NCBI GenBank assembly: GCA_016214985.1
Contig: JACRMM010000057.1
Location: 47,638 to 111,637 of the forward strand
From: Deltaproteobacteria bacterium
Lineage (GTDB): Bacteria > Desulfobacterota > Deferrisomatia > Deferrisomatales > JACRMM01
Reading direction: 5' to 3'
Length of the DNA stretch: 64,000 nt
The notes beneath the pieces are model-generated. The model saw only the letters and a program-made list of their open reading frames with translations. It had not been told where the DNA came from and did no database searches. Shown here piece after piece: positions 9,440 through 17,494 of this stretch; the first letter of the stretch is position 1; each line of letters opens with the position of its first letter. Both the position numbers and the translations under genes were made by a program.

Positions 9440-10624
9440 CTACCGTTCCACCACCATCGCCACGGCACCGCCGCCGCCGAGGCACAGGGTCGCCAAGCCC
9501 CGCTTGAGCCCGCGCGCTTGCATGGCGTAGAGCAGGGTCGTGAGCACCCGGGCGCCGCTGGCCCCAATGGGGTGACCCAGGGCGATCGCGCCGCCGTTGA
9601 CGTTGACCCGAGTCCAATCCCAGCCGAGCTCGCTGCCATCGGCGAGGCACTGGGCGGCGAAAGCCTCGTTGGCCTCGATGAGGTCGAAGTCCCCGATCGA
9701 GTAGCCGCCCAGCCCCATCACCTTGCGCACCGCATCGATGGGAGCGAAGAAGACATCCTTGGGGTCGCGGTGCGCCGCTCCGTACTCCTTGATCGTCGCG
9801 AGGACGGGCAGTCCCTTGGCCGCGGCGTACTCTCGGGAGGTCACGACCACGGCGCTCGCGCCATCGGTGAGCCCAGGCGCGTTCCCGGCCGTGACAATGC
9901 CGTCCTTCTGGAAGGCGGCGCGCAACTTCGCGAGGCTCTCGGTGGTGGTCTGCGCCTTGACCGGCTCATCGGTGTCAAACACGACGGGGTCGCCCTTCTT
10001 GCTCGGGATCTGCACGGGGACGATCTCGGCCCTGAAGGCTCCACTCGCGATGGCCCTGGCCGCTTTCTGCTGGCTCGCCGCAGCGAACTCGTCGAGCTGC
10101 ACGCGCGTCAAGCCGGCCTTCTCGGCCGTGTACTCGGCCAGGTTGCCCATGTGCACGTCGTTGAACGCACACCACAGGCCGTCGTGGATCATGGCGTCGA
10201 TCGTCTGGAAGTGCCCCATGCGGACACCGTTGCGAAGGTTCTTTTGCAGGTGGGGAGCCGTGGACATGCTCTCCATTCCCCCCGCGACCGCGACGTCGGC
10301 TTGGCCCAGCGCGATCGCTTGGGCGGCGAGCATGACGGCCTTCAGGCCCGACCCGCACACCATGTTGAGGGTGAACGCATTGACGCGGGAGGAGAGCCCC
10401 CCCTTCAGGGCCGCCTGACGCGCCGGGTTCTGGCCCACACCCGCCTGGAGGACGTTGCCCATGATGCACTCGGTCACCGCCTCGGGATCCACTCCGGCCC
10501 TTCGCACAGCCTCCCGGACCGCGAAGCCTCCCAGGTCAGGGGCCGCGAAGTTGCCGAGGGTCCCGAGGTAACCCCCGATGGGGGTGCGGCAGGCAGAGAC
10601 GATGACGGCGTCGCGTGGGCTCAT
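9440..10624 (-). CDS. acetyl-CoA acetyltransferase (thiolase)
   Basis: A 394-residue thiolase with all family residues: the nucleophilic cysteine in NMVCGSGLKAVM (about residue 90), EANEAFAAQ near 318, the histidine in GHPIGASGAR near 350, and the second cysteine in TLCLGGGGAVA near 380. It cleaves 3-oxoacyl-CoA with CoA, or condenses two acetyl-CoA. It follows the XRE regulator by 40 bases and starts the enzyme part of the beta-oxidation operon. The ATG at 10624 gives the standard MSPRDAVIVSACRTP start; the longer open frame upstream is not homologous. Confidence 0.95.
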   Translation of the reverse strand: MSPRDAVIVSACRTPIGGYLGTLGNFAAPDLGGFAVREAVRRAGVDPEAVTECIMGNVLQAGVGQNPARQAALKGGLSSRVNAFTLNMVCGSGLKAVMLAAQAIALGQADVAVAGGMESMSTAPHLQKNLRNGVRMGHFQTIDAMIHDGLWCAFNDVHMGNLAEYTAEKAGLTRVQLDEFAAASQQKAARAIASGAFRAEIVPVQIPSKKGDPVVFDTDEPVKAQTTTESLAKLRAAFQKDGIVTAGNAPGLTDGASAVVVTSREYAAAKGLPVLATIKEYGAAHRDPKDVFFAPIDAVRKVMGLGGYSIGDFDLIEANEAFAAQCLADGSELGWDWTRVNVNGGAIALGHPIGASGARVLTTLLYAMQARGLKRGLATLCLGGGGAVAMVVER

Positions 10625-10664
10625 GGCCTTCTCCTCGAAGCAAGTTGTGGTTCGGTGACCGACG

Positions 10665-11243
10665 TCAGTGCTTGTTCTCTTCGTAGAGGACCGCAAGGAC
10701 TCGGGCCCCCTCCATCACGCGGATTCGGTGCGGGACCTGGGCGTTGTAGTACATGCTGTCGCCTGCGCCCAGCTCGAACTGTTGCTTCCCATACTCCACG
10801 GCCAACCTTCCCTTGAGGACGAAGAGGAATTCCTCTCCCGCGTACGTCATTTCCTTGATCGAAAATTCACACGGGTCGTCGCAATCAATTAGGAACGGGC
10901 TCATCGCCCGCTCGTCCAACCCGTGAGCGAGATCCTTGTAGGGAAGCATGTGTGGAAGTTCGTTTCGCTGGACCCGGGGTTCGCTCCCCACGCGTGTGAC
11001 CACGTAGTCCGCGGCGGCGTCCCCGTCCTCTTGGAAGAAGTAGCCGATCTTCACCCCCAGGGCTTCGGCGAAGATCCAGAGGGTGGCGATCGAAGGCGCA
11101 ACGATGTTGTTCTCCACCTGAGAGACCATGGCCGAGCTGAGGGCGGTCCGCTCCGCGAGGTCCTTGAGGGTCAGACCCTTCTGCCGGCGGAGCTCCTTGA
11201 TACGCCTGCCGAGGTTGAGTTTTTCCAGCAGCTGTTTCTTCAT
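10665..11243 (-). CDS. XRE-family transcriptional regulator with C-terminal cupin domain
   Basis: A 192-residue regulator. The helix-turn-helix is at about residues 13-66 (RIKELRRQKGLTLKDLAER and TALSSAMVSQVENN) and a cupin_2 sensor domain at about 110-190. Members of this family bind small acids or CoA-linked metabolites through the cupin and control the adjacent catabolic genes. It is the first gene of the minus-strand beta-oxidation run, 40 bases ahead of the thiolase, so it probably controls that operon and itself. An AT-rich palindrome lies 40 bases upstream and is a candidate site. The ligand is unknown. Confidence 0.9.
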   Translation of the reverse strand: MKKQLLEKLNLGRRIKELRRQKGLTLKDLAERTALSSAMVSQVENNIVAPSIATLWIFAEALGVKIGYFFQEDGDAAADYVVTRVGSEPRVQRNELPHMLPYKDLAHGLDERAMSPFLIDCDDPCEFSIKEMTYAGEEFLFVLKGRLAVEYGKQQFELGAGDSMYYNAQVPHRIRVMEGARVLAVLYEENKH

Positions 11244-11282
11244 GGGAGGTCCTGCAGCCGAGACGAGAACCCTTAAAGAGGG

Positions 11283-11298
11283 CTAAATAAAGATTTAG
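11283..11298. promoter_or_regulatory. palindrome CTAAAT-N4-ATTTAG, candidate operator of the XRE/cupin regulator
   Basis: A perfect 6-bp inverted repeat stands out as AT-rich in a GC-rich region. It lies about 40 bases upstream of the regulator's ATG, where an autoregulatory site overlapping the promoter would be expected. Binding by the XRE protein is inference from position only. Confidence 0.45.
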
Positions 11299-11631
11299 TA
11301 AGACTGAAACGGCGCCGACGGTAAAGAATCGAAAACAGAGAGTCAAGGTTTTTCTCTCGAACGTTCTTGAGTGGAAATCAGATCTCCTCCTGCCAGAGAC
11401 CCCCAAACGAAGGAGACAAATTTCAAACGATCTCCCGACCGTTCTTGGCCGAGAATTGGCCTCTTCTGCGGCAGAACGCGCCCTGGCGACGTTCGCCTGT
11501 GCACCATGAGACTGAAATGTTACCCGGCGTTTGAAATTGCAGCCCCAGGGGGGTGATGCCCCCGTCGCCAGTGGAGGGGAGGCGGTGCCCCCGCGGTCGC
11601 TCACGGCTCCGACTTTTTTCGACACATGCCC

Positions 11632-11660
11632 TTGACATCGAGTCGCCTTCGATTCATAGT
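11632..11660 (+). promoter_or_regulatory. sigma-70-like promoter TTGACA-N17-CATAGT upstream of amt
   Basis: A perfect -35 box (11632-11637) is followed after 17 bases by CATAGT (11655-11660), four of six matches to the -10 consensus. The predicted start near 11667 is 25 bases before a strong hairpin and 296 bases before amt. It could give a leader or a separate small RNA. Confidence 0.45.
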
Positions 11661-11691
11661 CCTCCCACAGTTTGCTCCTCCCAGACCAGTT

Positions 11692-11750
11692 GGGGGAGTT
11701 CGGAACCGCAACGCTCTTTGCCCCCCCGGAGAGCAGCGCCGAACTCCCCC
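11692..11750 (+). ncRNA. candidate structured leader or small RNA upstream of amt
   Basis: GGGGGAGTTCGG (11692-11703) pairs perfectly over 12 bases with CCGAACTCCCCC (11739-11750). Inside it GCTCT (11713-11717) pairs with AGAGC (11730-11734). The outer stem is followed directly by TTTCC-ATTT, weakly terminator-like. A sigma-70-like promoter lies just upstream. It matches no riboswitch class I recognise. It may be an attenuator of amt or a short independent RNA. Confidence 0.4.
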
Positions 11751-11902
11751 TTTCCATTTGTCACCCCGAGTCGCCTCGATCCCCTTCGCTCGCAACGATT
11801 TCGTCGTTCTCGGCGCCGTGGCCGGCCGGGAAGACGACATTTTTGTTGCCGCTCCCCTCCCTCGTGCCGTCGCTTCACAGGAATGTCAGGAACTTGTCGC
11901 TT

Positions 11903-11918
11903 GGGCACCGGCCTTGCT
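11903..11918 (+). promoter_or_regulatory. sigma-54 promoter of the amt-glnD-glnB operon
   Basis: GGGCAC-CGGCC-TTGCT matches the -24/-12 consensus (TGGCAC-N5-TTGCW) at all but the first base. The invariant GG (11904-11905) and GC (11916-11917) are exactly ten bases apart. The predicted start is near 11929, 34 bases ahead of the amt ATG. Sigma-54 control by an NtrC-type activator is the classical arrangement for ammonium-transport/PII operons. I did not find a clear NtrC site upstream. Confidence 0.75.
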
Positions 11919-11962
11919 AGGGCGGTACCGTTGCCGCTGACATCCTGAGTGGGAGGGTCTCG

Positions 11963-13237
11963 ATGCTAAAATACCGCTTGCTGGTCGCCACGGTCCTCTC
12001 CGCGCTGTTCACCGGACCTGCCTTCGCCGCCGATGCGGCGCTGAATGCAGGCGACACGGCCTGGGTCCTCGCCTCGTCGGCTCTGGTGCTTCTGATGGTG
12101 CCCGGCCTGGCACTCTTCTATGCGGGCATGGTGCGGAGCAAGAACGTCCTGTCCACCCTCATGATGAGTTTCATCTGTATGGGCGTGGTCGGAATCCAGT
12201 GGATGGCCTTCGGGTACACGCTGTCGTTCGGCGGCGGCGGACACCCCCTTCTCGGCGGACTCGATCAGCTCTTCTTGGTCGGAATCTCGCCCGAAAGCCT
12301 CAAAGGGACGATCCCCACCCTGGCTTTCGCCCTGTTCCAGGGGATGTTTGCGGTGATCACGCCCGCCTTGATCAGCGGCGCGGTCGTCGAGCGGATCAAG
12401 TTCGGCGCATACACGCTCCTCGTGTTTCTCTGGTCGGTGCTCGTCTATGATCCCCTGGCACACTGGGTCTGGGGCGACGGCGGTTGGCTGTTGAAGCTCG
12501 GATGCCTCGACTTCGCGGGCGGTACCGTCGTCCACATCTCATCGGGAGCCTCAGCGCTCGCCGCGATCCTGGTCCTCGGGAAACGCCGCGGCTACCCGCA
12601 GGAGGCTTTCGTCCCCCACAATCTAACCCTCACGCTCTTTGGCGCCGGGCTTCTGTGGTTCGGTTGGTTCGGCTTCAACGCGGGCAGCGCCCTGGCAGCG
12701 AACGGAGTCGCTGCGCTGGCGTTCACCTCGAGTCACGTGGCCTCGGCAGCGGGGCTTATCGGCTGGCTGCTCGCCGAGAAGCGACGCTTCGGCAAACCCA
12801 GCGCCCTCGGCGCCGCGTCGGGATGCGTGGCAGGGTTGGTCGCCATCACCCCGGGAGCAGGGTTCATCACGCCGGCCTGGGCTGCCCTGGTGGGCTTGGC
12901 AGCGGGGGTGATCTGCTTCCAGGCCGTGTGTCTCAAGGGGAAGCTCGGCTACGACGACGCTCTTGACGTGGTCGGGGTACACGGGGTCGGCGGCACCCTC
13001 GGAGCGATTCTCACAGGCGTGTTCGCCACGGTCGGTGCCCAGAGCGTGTTGACCGGGAACGTGGGGCAGCTGGGCATTCAGGTGCTCGGCGCCGCCGTTT
13101 CGGCCGGTTACGCGTTCGCCGTCACTTTCGGACTCGTCAAGATCCTGGATAAGACGATCGGCCTTCGGGTGGAGCCGGCCGATGAACTCACGGGCCTCGA
13201 TCAGACCCAGCACGGCGAGGTCGGCTACTCGCTGTGA
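11963..13237 (+). CDS. amt: ammonium transporter
   Basis: A 424-residue Amt/MEP/Rh channel with a cleavable N-terminal signal (LSALFTGPAFAADAA) and about eleven membrane helices. Family hallmarks are visible: DTAWVLASSALVLLMVPGLALFY at the start of helix 1, the pore histidine region DFAGGTVVHISSGASAL near residues 190-206, and VHGVGGTLGAILTG near 340. It conducts ammonium/ammonia across the inner membrane. It is followed by glnD with overlapping stop and start (GTGA) and then by the PII gene, whose product blocks Amt under nitrogen sufficiency. Confidence 0.97.
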   Translation: MLKYRLLVATVLSALFTGPAFAADAALNAGDTAWVLASSALVLLMVPGLALFYAGMVRSKNVLSTLMMSFICMGVVGIQWMAFGYTLSFGGGGHPLLGGLDQLFLVGISPESLKGTIPTLAFALFQGMFAVITPALISGAVVERIKFGAYTLLVFLWSVLVYDPLAHWVWGDGGWLLKLGCLDFAGGTVVHISSGASALAAILVLGKRRGYPQEAFVPHNLTLTLFGAGLLWFGWFGFNAGSALAANGVAALAFTSSHVASAAGLIGWLLAEKRRFGKPSALGAASGCVAGLVAITPGAGFITPAWAALVGLAAGVICFQAVCLKGKLGYDDALDVVGVHGVGGTLGAILTGVFATVGAQSVLTGNVGQLGIQVLGAAVSAGYAFAVTFGLVKILDKTIGLRVEPADELTGLDQTQHGEVGYSL

Positions 13238-15678
13238 ACCGCGCCGCCCTCCCTTTCGACCCCGCGGTCGCCAAAGAGCAGATCGCGCAGGCTCGGCGGG
13301 CCCTCGGTGAAGGCCGACTCCGCTCCGCCGATTACCTGGCGGTCGTGGACGGGACGGTCTCCGCCCTTGGGAGGGCGGCACAATGGGACGTGCCGGGCCG
13401 TGCCCTCATCGCCCTTGGCGGTTACGGCCGCGGAGAGTTGTCACCCCGAAGCGACATCGACCTACTGTTCCTCTCGGCTCGCAGTGACGCGCCCCGGAAC
13501 TCAGTGGAAGCTGTGCTCTACCCCCTTTGGGACCTGGGCTTCGACGTAGGACACGGGCTGAGGACACCGCGGGAGTGCGCACGCCTCGCCACAGAAGATC
13601 TGGCTGCCGCCACAGCGCTGCTCGACGCAAGGCTCCTCCTGGGAGACGCCTCGTTGCTCGAAGACGCCCGGCGCAAGGCCGGCATCCGCCCCGGCGGCAG
13701 CCGCGAGATGCGCCGCTGGGTGGGACGTATCCTCACGGAGGTAGCCGGCCGCAGGGAGCGCTTCGGCGAAGTCTCGCACCTCCTGGAGCCCCACATCAAG
13801 GAAGGCAAGGGCGGTCTTCGGGACTTCCAAGCCGCTCGATGGATCCTCACCTGTCTCGGCCAAACACCGGGGACGGTCGCAGCCGAGACGGAGAACGCAG
13901 CAGGCGCACAGGAGGGCTATGACTTCCTGATCCGAGCTCGAAACGCCCTGCATGCCGTGGCGGGCCGCAAGACGGACCACCTCACCTTTGACCTCCATCG
14001 GGAGGTGGCGCAGCAGGTGTTTCCAGGGGCTCCGGTCGAAGACTTCTTCGCTGCCCTTCACCGCGCCAGCCACGCCGTGCTCTCGGCCTGGGAAGAGCTC
14101 GCACCGGCGGCCCGGGAGGCGTTGGCCCCGCGCCTTCTCCGCCGTCCGCTCTCGGATGCCGCTCCCCGCGGCCAACGCCTCGCTCAAGCGTTGGCCGCAT
14201 GGGCCCGCAGCGGCGACCCCATGCCGCCCCCGCTGCGCCATGCCGTCATCCGCGGAGAGGCGGGCGTCGTGGGCGGGGCACTCGTCGAGGCCGTGGCGGG
14301 GACGCTCCGCTCCCGCGTGCCCCTGGCGCCGCTGCTCCACGAAATTCACCGGCTGGGGCGCCTGTCGCTCGTGGCCCCCGAGGTCGAAGCGGTGGCCCAC
14401 CAGGTCCATTACGACGCCCGCCACGCGTTCACCACCGGGGTTCACTGCATCGAGACCCTCGCCGTCTTCGAGGACCTGTGGCTGGGACTCCTGGAAAAGG
14501 AAGAACCTCACCTGACGAGGATCGCGGGTGCGGTTGCGCGGCCTCCGGTAGCCCGCCTCGCCGCCTTGTGCCACGACCTGGGAAAGGGACAGAGCGAGGA
14601 AACCGGCGAGGGGCACGCCGAGGCGGGCATCGCGCCGGCGACAAGCCTCGCGCTTCGCCTGGGATTCGACGAGGAGGAGGCCGACGCGGTTGCGGCCCTC
14701 GTGCGCCAACACCGCGCTATCCCCTCCATCGCCTTTGGCAGGGACCTGGAGAGCCCGGCCTCCTGGGCGGAGGCCCGGAGGGCGTCGGCGCCCCCCGCGG
14801 GGCTCGAGGAGCTCGTGGTTCTTGCCTACGCCGATCTGAAGGCGACGAACCCCAAAGGATGGTCCGGGGTCTGGAGCGACTGGAAGCGGGACCTTCTGCT
14901 TACCCTCTATGCGCGGGCCTCTGCAGAAACGCCGACCGCAGCACGGGCCCCGATCGGCGCGGCGAAGGATTCTCGGGTCCCGCCTCGGGAAGCCGCACAG
15001 ATTCCCCCGGATCTTCTCGGCCACCTGCTCCAACTCGCGCAGGAGCTCGGCGACCGGCCGGCCGCCTGGAAGGTGGACCTGCACGCCGGAGGCCTGGCGG
15101 AGATCCTCGGGGTTGCCCACGCGACGCCCCGGCTGCTCTCTGCCGTCACAGGGGCACTCGCGGGTCTTCGGTTCGACATCCTCTCCTTCCAGGTCCACAC
15201 CTGGGCCGATGGCAGCGTCCACCTCTGGATCCGAGCCGCCCACTCCAAGACCCCCCCGGGTGCCGAAGAGGTCGCGCGGCACCTCACCGGCAGCCTCACC
15301 GGCGAGGTCCCGGCCTTCCGGCCCCGGCGCTCCGCCTTGCGGGATCCGAGGACCGACGCGATCCCGGTCGAACAGAAGATCCGGATGCGCGACGGGGACG
15401 ACCCCTACCACAGCGTGCTCGAGGTGCGGTGTCGCGATCGTCAGGGGCTCATCCGAGACCTGGCCCGCGCGTTCGAGCACCACGGTCTGACCGTAACCTA
15501 TGCCCTGGTCACCACGGTGGGGCCCATGGCTCAGGACGTCTTCCACCTGCGAGACATCTTCGGCGGCCGCGTCGAGGGCGACGCCAAGGTCCGCGCTCTG
15601 CTCGCGTCCGTGGCCGCGGCGTCGGAGGTGGCCGGGCCGGGAGAAAGCGAATACACTCGAACTACGCCGCCGGGGTGA
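13234..15678 (+). CDS. glnD: [protein-PII] uridylyltransferase/uridylyl-removing enzyme
   Basis: An 814-residue GlnD with the expected order of domains. The nucleotidyltransferase core is near residues 60-80 (GGYGRGELSPRSDIDLLFL) and a PII-UT linker domain follows. The HD phosphohydrolase is near residues 400-470 (HCIETLAVF, LCHDLGKG, H in VRQHRAI). Two C-terminal ACT domains, about 625-800, sense glutamine. It adds UMP to, or removes it from, PII according to glutamine level. The start is GTG at 13234, overlapping the amt stop by four bases. Placement between amt and glnB makes a compact nitrogen-sensing operon. Confidence 0.96.
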   Translation: MNRAALPFDPAVAKEQIAQARRALGEGRLRSADYLAVVDGTVSALGRAAQWDVPGRALIALGGYGRGELSPRSDIDLLFLSARSDAPRNSVEAVLYPLWDLGFDVGHGLRTPRECARLATEDLAAATALLDARLLLGDASLLEDARRKAGIRPGGSREMRRWVGRILTEVAGRRERFGEVSHLLEPHIKEGKGGLRDFQAARWILTCLGQTPGTVAAETENAAGAQEGYDFLIRARNALHAVAGRKTDHLTFDLHREVAQQVFPGAPVEDFFAALHRASHAVLSAWEELAPAAREALAPRLLRRPLSDAAPRGQRLAQALAAWARSGDPMPPPLRHAVIRGEAGVVGGALVEAVAGTLRSRVPLAPLLHEIHRLGRLSLVAPEVEAVAHQVHYDARHAFTTGVHCIETLAVFEDLWLGLLEKEEPHLTRIAGAVARPPVARLAALCHDLGKGQSEETGEGHAEAGIAPATSLALRLGFDEEEADAVAALVRQHRAIPSIAFGRDLESPASWAEARRASAPPAGLEELVVLAYADLKATNPKGWSGVWSDWKRDLLLTLYARASAETPTAARAPIGAAKDSRVPPREAAQIPPDLLGHLLQLAQELGDRPAAWKVDLHAGGLAEILGVAHATPRLLSAVTGALAGLRFDILSFQVHTWADGSVHLWIRAAHSKTPPGAEEVARHLTGSLTGEVPAFRPRRSALRDPRTDAIPVEQKIRMRDGDDPYHSVLEVRCRDRQGLIRDLARAFEHHGLTVTYALVTTVGPMAQDVFHLRDIFGGRVEGDAKVRALLASVAAASEVAGPGESEYTRTTPPG

Positions 15679-15716
15679 CGTGCCGCGGCGCCACTCGCGA
15701 AGAAGGAGGGATCCCC

Positions 15717-16055
15717 GTGAAGAAGATCGAAGCCATCATCAAGCCCTTCAAGCTCGACGACGTGAAGGACTCGCTGAGGGAGGCGGGAATCCAGGGAATG
15801 ACCGCGATTGAGGTCAAGGGGTTCGGCCGGCAGAAAGGGCACACCGAGCACTATCGGGGCGCCGAGTACACCGTCGACTTCGTCCCCAAGGTCAAGATCG
15901 AACTGGTCGTCCCCGACTCCCTGGCCGCCCGAACGGTCGAGGCCATTCTGGCCGCAGCGAAGACAGGCAAGATCGGCGACGGGAAGATCTTCGTCCTCCC
16001 GGTCGAGGAGACCATCCGCATCCGCACCGGCGAGAAGGGCGACGAGGCTCTCTAA
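15717..16055 (+). CDS. glnB: nitrogen regulatory protein PII
   Basis: A 112-residue PII protein, exactly the family length. The T-loop carries the uridylylated tyrosine in EHYRGAEYTVDFVPK (Y51), and the C-terminal signature GKIGDGKIFVLPVE is present. It binds ATP/ADP and 2-oxoglutarate and controls Amt, glutamine synthetase modification and NtrB. The GTG start at 15717 follows AAGGAGGG. Being linked to amt it could equally be called glnK. Its stop overlaps the convergent murI stop by four bases. Confidence 0.95.
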   Translation: MKKIEAIIKPFKLDDVKDSLREAGIQGMTAIEVKGFGRQKGHTEHYRGAEYTVDFVPKVKIELVVPDSLAARTVEAILAAAKTGKIGDGKIFVLPVEETIRIRTGEKGDEAL

Positions 16056-16888
16056 GAGCCGTTGTTCCACCCGGCCGCGGAGAGTCGCCCGTTTACCCAG
16101 GAAGCCGGGGCCACCGGCGCGTCCTCCCCCAGCAGGGCGGCGAGAGCGCGCCGCAACTGGGCGGGCTCCCCACTCGTCCAGTACGCCACGCGACCCGGTT
16201 GCTCCTGGTGGCCGAGCAGGCGGCGCTCCGCGAGCACCCGCTCCACCTGAAGGGCCACAGCAGGGGCCGGGTCCACCACGCACACGCGAGGACCTGCGAT
16301 CGACTCGATGGCCGCGCGCGCGAAGGGATAGTGCGTGCACCCGAGGACCAGCGAGTCGATCCCCTCGGCCAGAAGTGGTGCGAGACAGCGCTCCAGCAGC
16401 GACCGGGTGGCGGGGGAGTCCACCGCCCCCGCTTCGATCAGCTCCACGAGACCGGGGCACGCCGCGGTGAGGACCCGAACGTCTCCCGCGAACCGCTCGA
16501 CCACACGGCTGAACAGCTCCCCCTGAAACGTGCCCTCGGTCGCGATCACCCCGATCACCTTCGCTCGGCTGCGCTGGGCCGCCGGCTTGACCGCGGGCTC
16601 GAGCCCTACGAAGGGGACCGCGGGAAACACCTCGCGCAGGTGGTAGAGCGCTGCGCCCGACGCGGTGTTGCACGCAACCACCACGGCCTTCGCGCCACGG
16701 GCCGCCAGGAACCGGGTGATCTCCTCAGAGAAGTGCCGAACCTGCTTCAGGGGCCGATGTCCGTACGGGACGTTCGCCTGATCCGCGAAGTAGACGAGGT
16801 CCTCGCCGGGCAGAAGCCGCCGCACCTCCCGAAGCACCGAGAGGCCTCCCACTCCCGAGTCGAAGATTCCAATCGCCGTGCGCCGCAT
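16052..16888 (-). CDS. murI: glutamate racemase
   Basis: A 278-residue cofactor-independent racemase that makes D-glutamate for peptidoglycan. Both catalytic cysteines are visible: VACNTASG near residue 73 and LGCTHYPF near residue 185. The N-terminal GIFDSGVGGLSVLREV signature is intact and PYGHRP is near residue 42. It is convergent with glnB. The gene is not linked to other cell-wall genes here. Confidence 0.96.
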   Translation of the reverse strand: MRRTAIGIFDSGVGGLSVLREVRRLLPGEDLVYFADQANVPYGHRPLKQVRHFSEEITRFLAARGAKAVVVACNTASGAALYHLREVFPAVPFVGLEPAVKPAAQRSRAKVIGVIATEGTFQGELFSRVVERFAGDVRVLTAACPGLVELIEAGAVDSPATRSLLERCLAPLLAEGIDSLVLGCTHYPFARAAIESIAGPRVCVVDPAPAVALQVERVLAERRLLGHQEQPGRVAYWTSGEPAQLRRALAALLGEDAPVAPASWVNGRLSAAGWNNGS

Positions 16889-17307
16889 GGAGCCGCATGA
16901 TACCCGCTTCCGTGCGGGGGGTGAACGGCGCCCCTTGCGGTAGGCAAGCGCCCGCCCTCCGCGCTATCATGGCGCACCCGAGCCGGGGCTCCCCTTCTGA
17001 TCGGAGGCATCTCCATGGCGACGCTCAGCGATCACCTTTCCCTCCTCACCTATCGGCGGGTCGCCACGTACCTCGGCCGGACCGGTGTCCTTCTCCTGCG
17101 CCCCGGAGGCCTCGGTGGGGTGCAGGCCGAGATGGTTCGTCAGCGCGTTCTCCTCCACCTGCTTCCAGAACGGAGGGCCGATCCCACTCTACACCCCGAT
17201 TTCCGGCCCAAGCACGACCAGGGCACTCCAGACAAGGACGAAGGCGCAACGGACGGATCGGCCGCATGTCGGCGGCGACCCGTCGAGACCACTGAGGAGG
17301 ACCATCG
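16889..17307. other. 419-base intergenic region with a decayed methyltransferase-like fragment
   Basis: No intact gene is convincing. A plus-strand frame starting at 17015 has a good GGAGG site but a composition unlike the neighbours. On the minus strand around 17060-17200 the translation contains ENALTNHLGLHPTE, close to QNALTKHFLLHPTE of the methyltransferase encoded at 17495-18091, and the DNA is similar too. The best reading is a degenerate, inverted partial copy of that gene. Confidence 0.4.
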
Positions 17308-17487
17308 ATGAAGAACGTCGAGATGACCGTCGAAGGCAGCACCCTGATCATTAAGGTGGACCTGACGAAGGACTTCGGGCCATCGTCCTCCGGCAAGACG
17401 ATCATCATCGCGTCCACCGAGGGCAACGCATCGGTTCCGGGGCGCGAGGACGCCAAGGTGGGCCTGAACGTGTACAAGAAGAAGTGA
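17308..17487 (+). CDS. conserved small protein of unknown function (59 aa)
   Basis: A 59-residue protein with a strong ribosome site (GAGGAGG, 8 bases before the ATG). It contains the segment FGPSSSGKTIIIASTEGN, which I recall as a conserved core of a small hypothetical family found in several delta-proteobacteria-like and other anaerobic bacteria. It is acidic/lysine mixed, soluble and without cysteines or membrane segments. Seven bases separate it from the methyltransferase gene, so they share a transcript. The GKT stretch is not a full P-loop. No function can be given. Confidence 0.75.
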   Translation: MKNVEMTVEGSTLIIKVDLTKDFGPSSSGKTIIIASTEGNASVPGREDAKVGLNVYKKK

Positions 17488-17494
17488 GCGGCCC

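Larger units (their letters stand above)
11244..11962. other. 719-base divergent control region between the XRE regulator and amt
   Basis: No protein gene is convincing here. The stretch holds an AT-rich palindrome near the XRE start, a sigma-70-like promoter followed by a strong nested hairpin, and a sigma-54 promoter just ahead of amt; each is listed separately. The short open frames on both strands are proline- and arginine-rich and look like noise. Confidence 0.6.

Noticed and set aside
14199..16055. 618-codon frame joining glnD and glnB
   Set aside because: Its first part is a shadow of glnD; PII starts at the GTG at 15717 with a good ribosome site and exact family length.
17015..17311. 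Plus-strand 98-codon frame with a good ribosome site
   Set aside because: Composition is unlike neighbours, it overlaps the decayed methyltransferase copy on the other strand, and it has no recognisable similarity.
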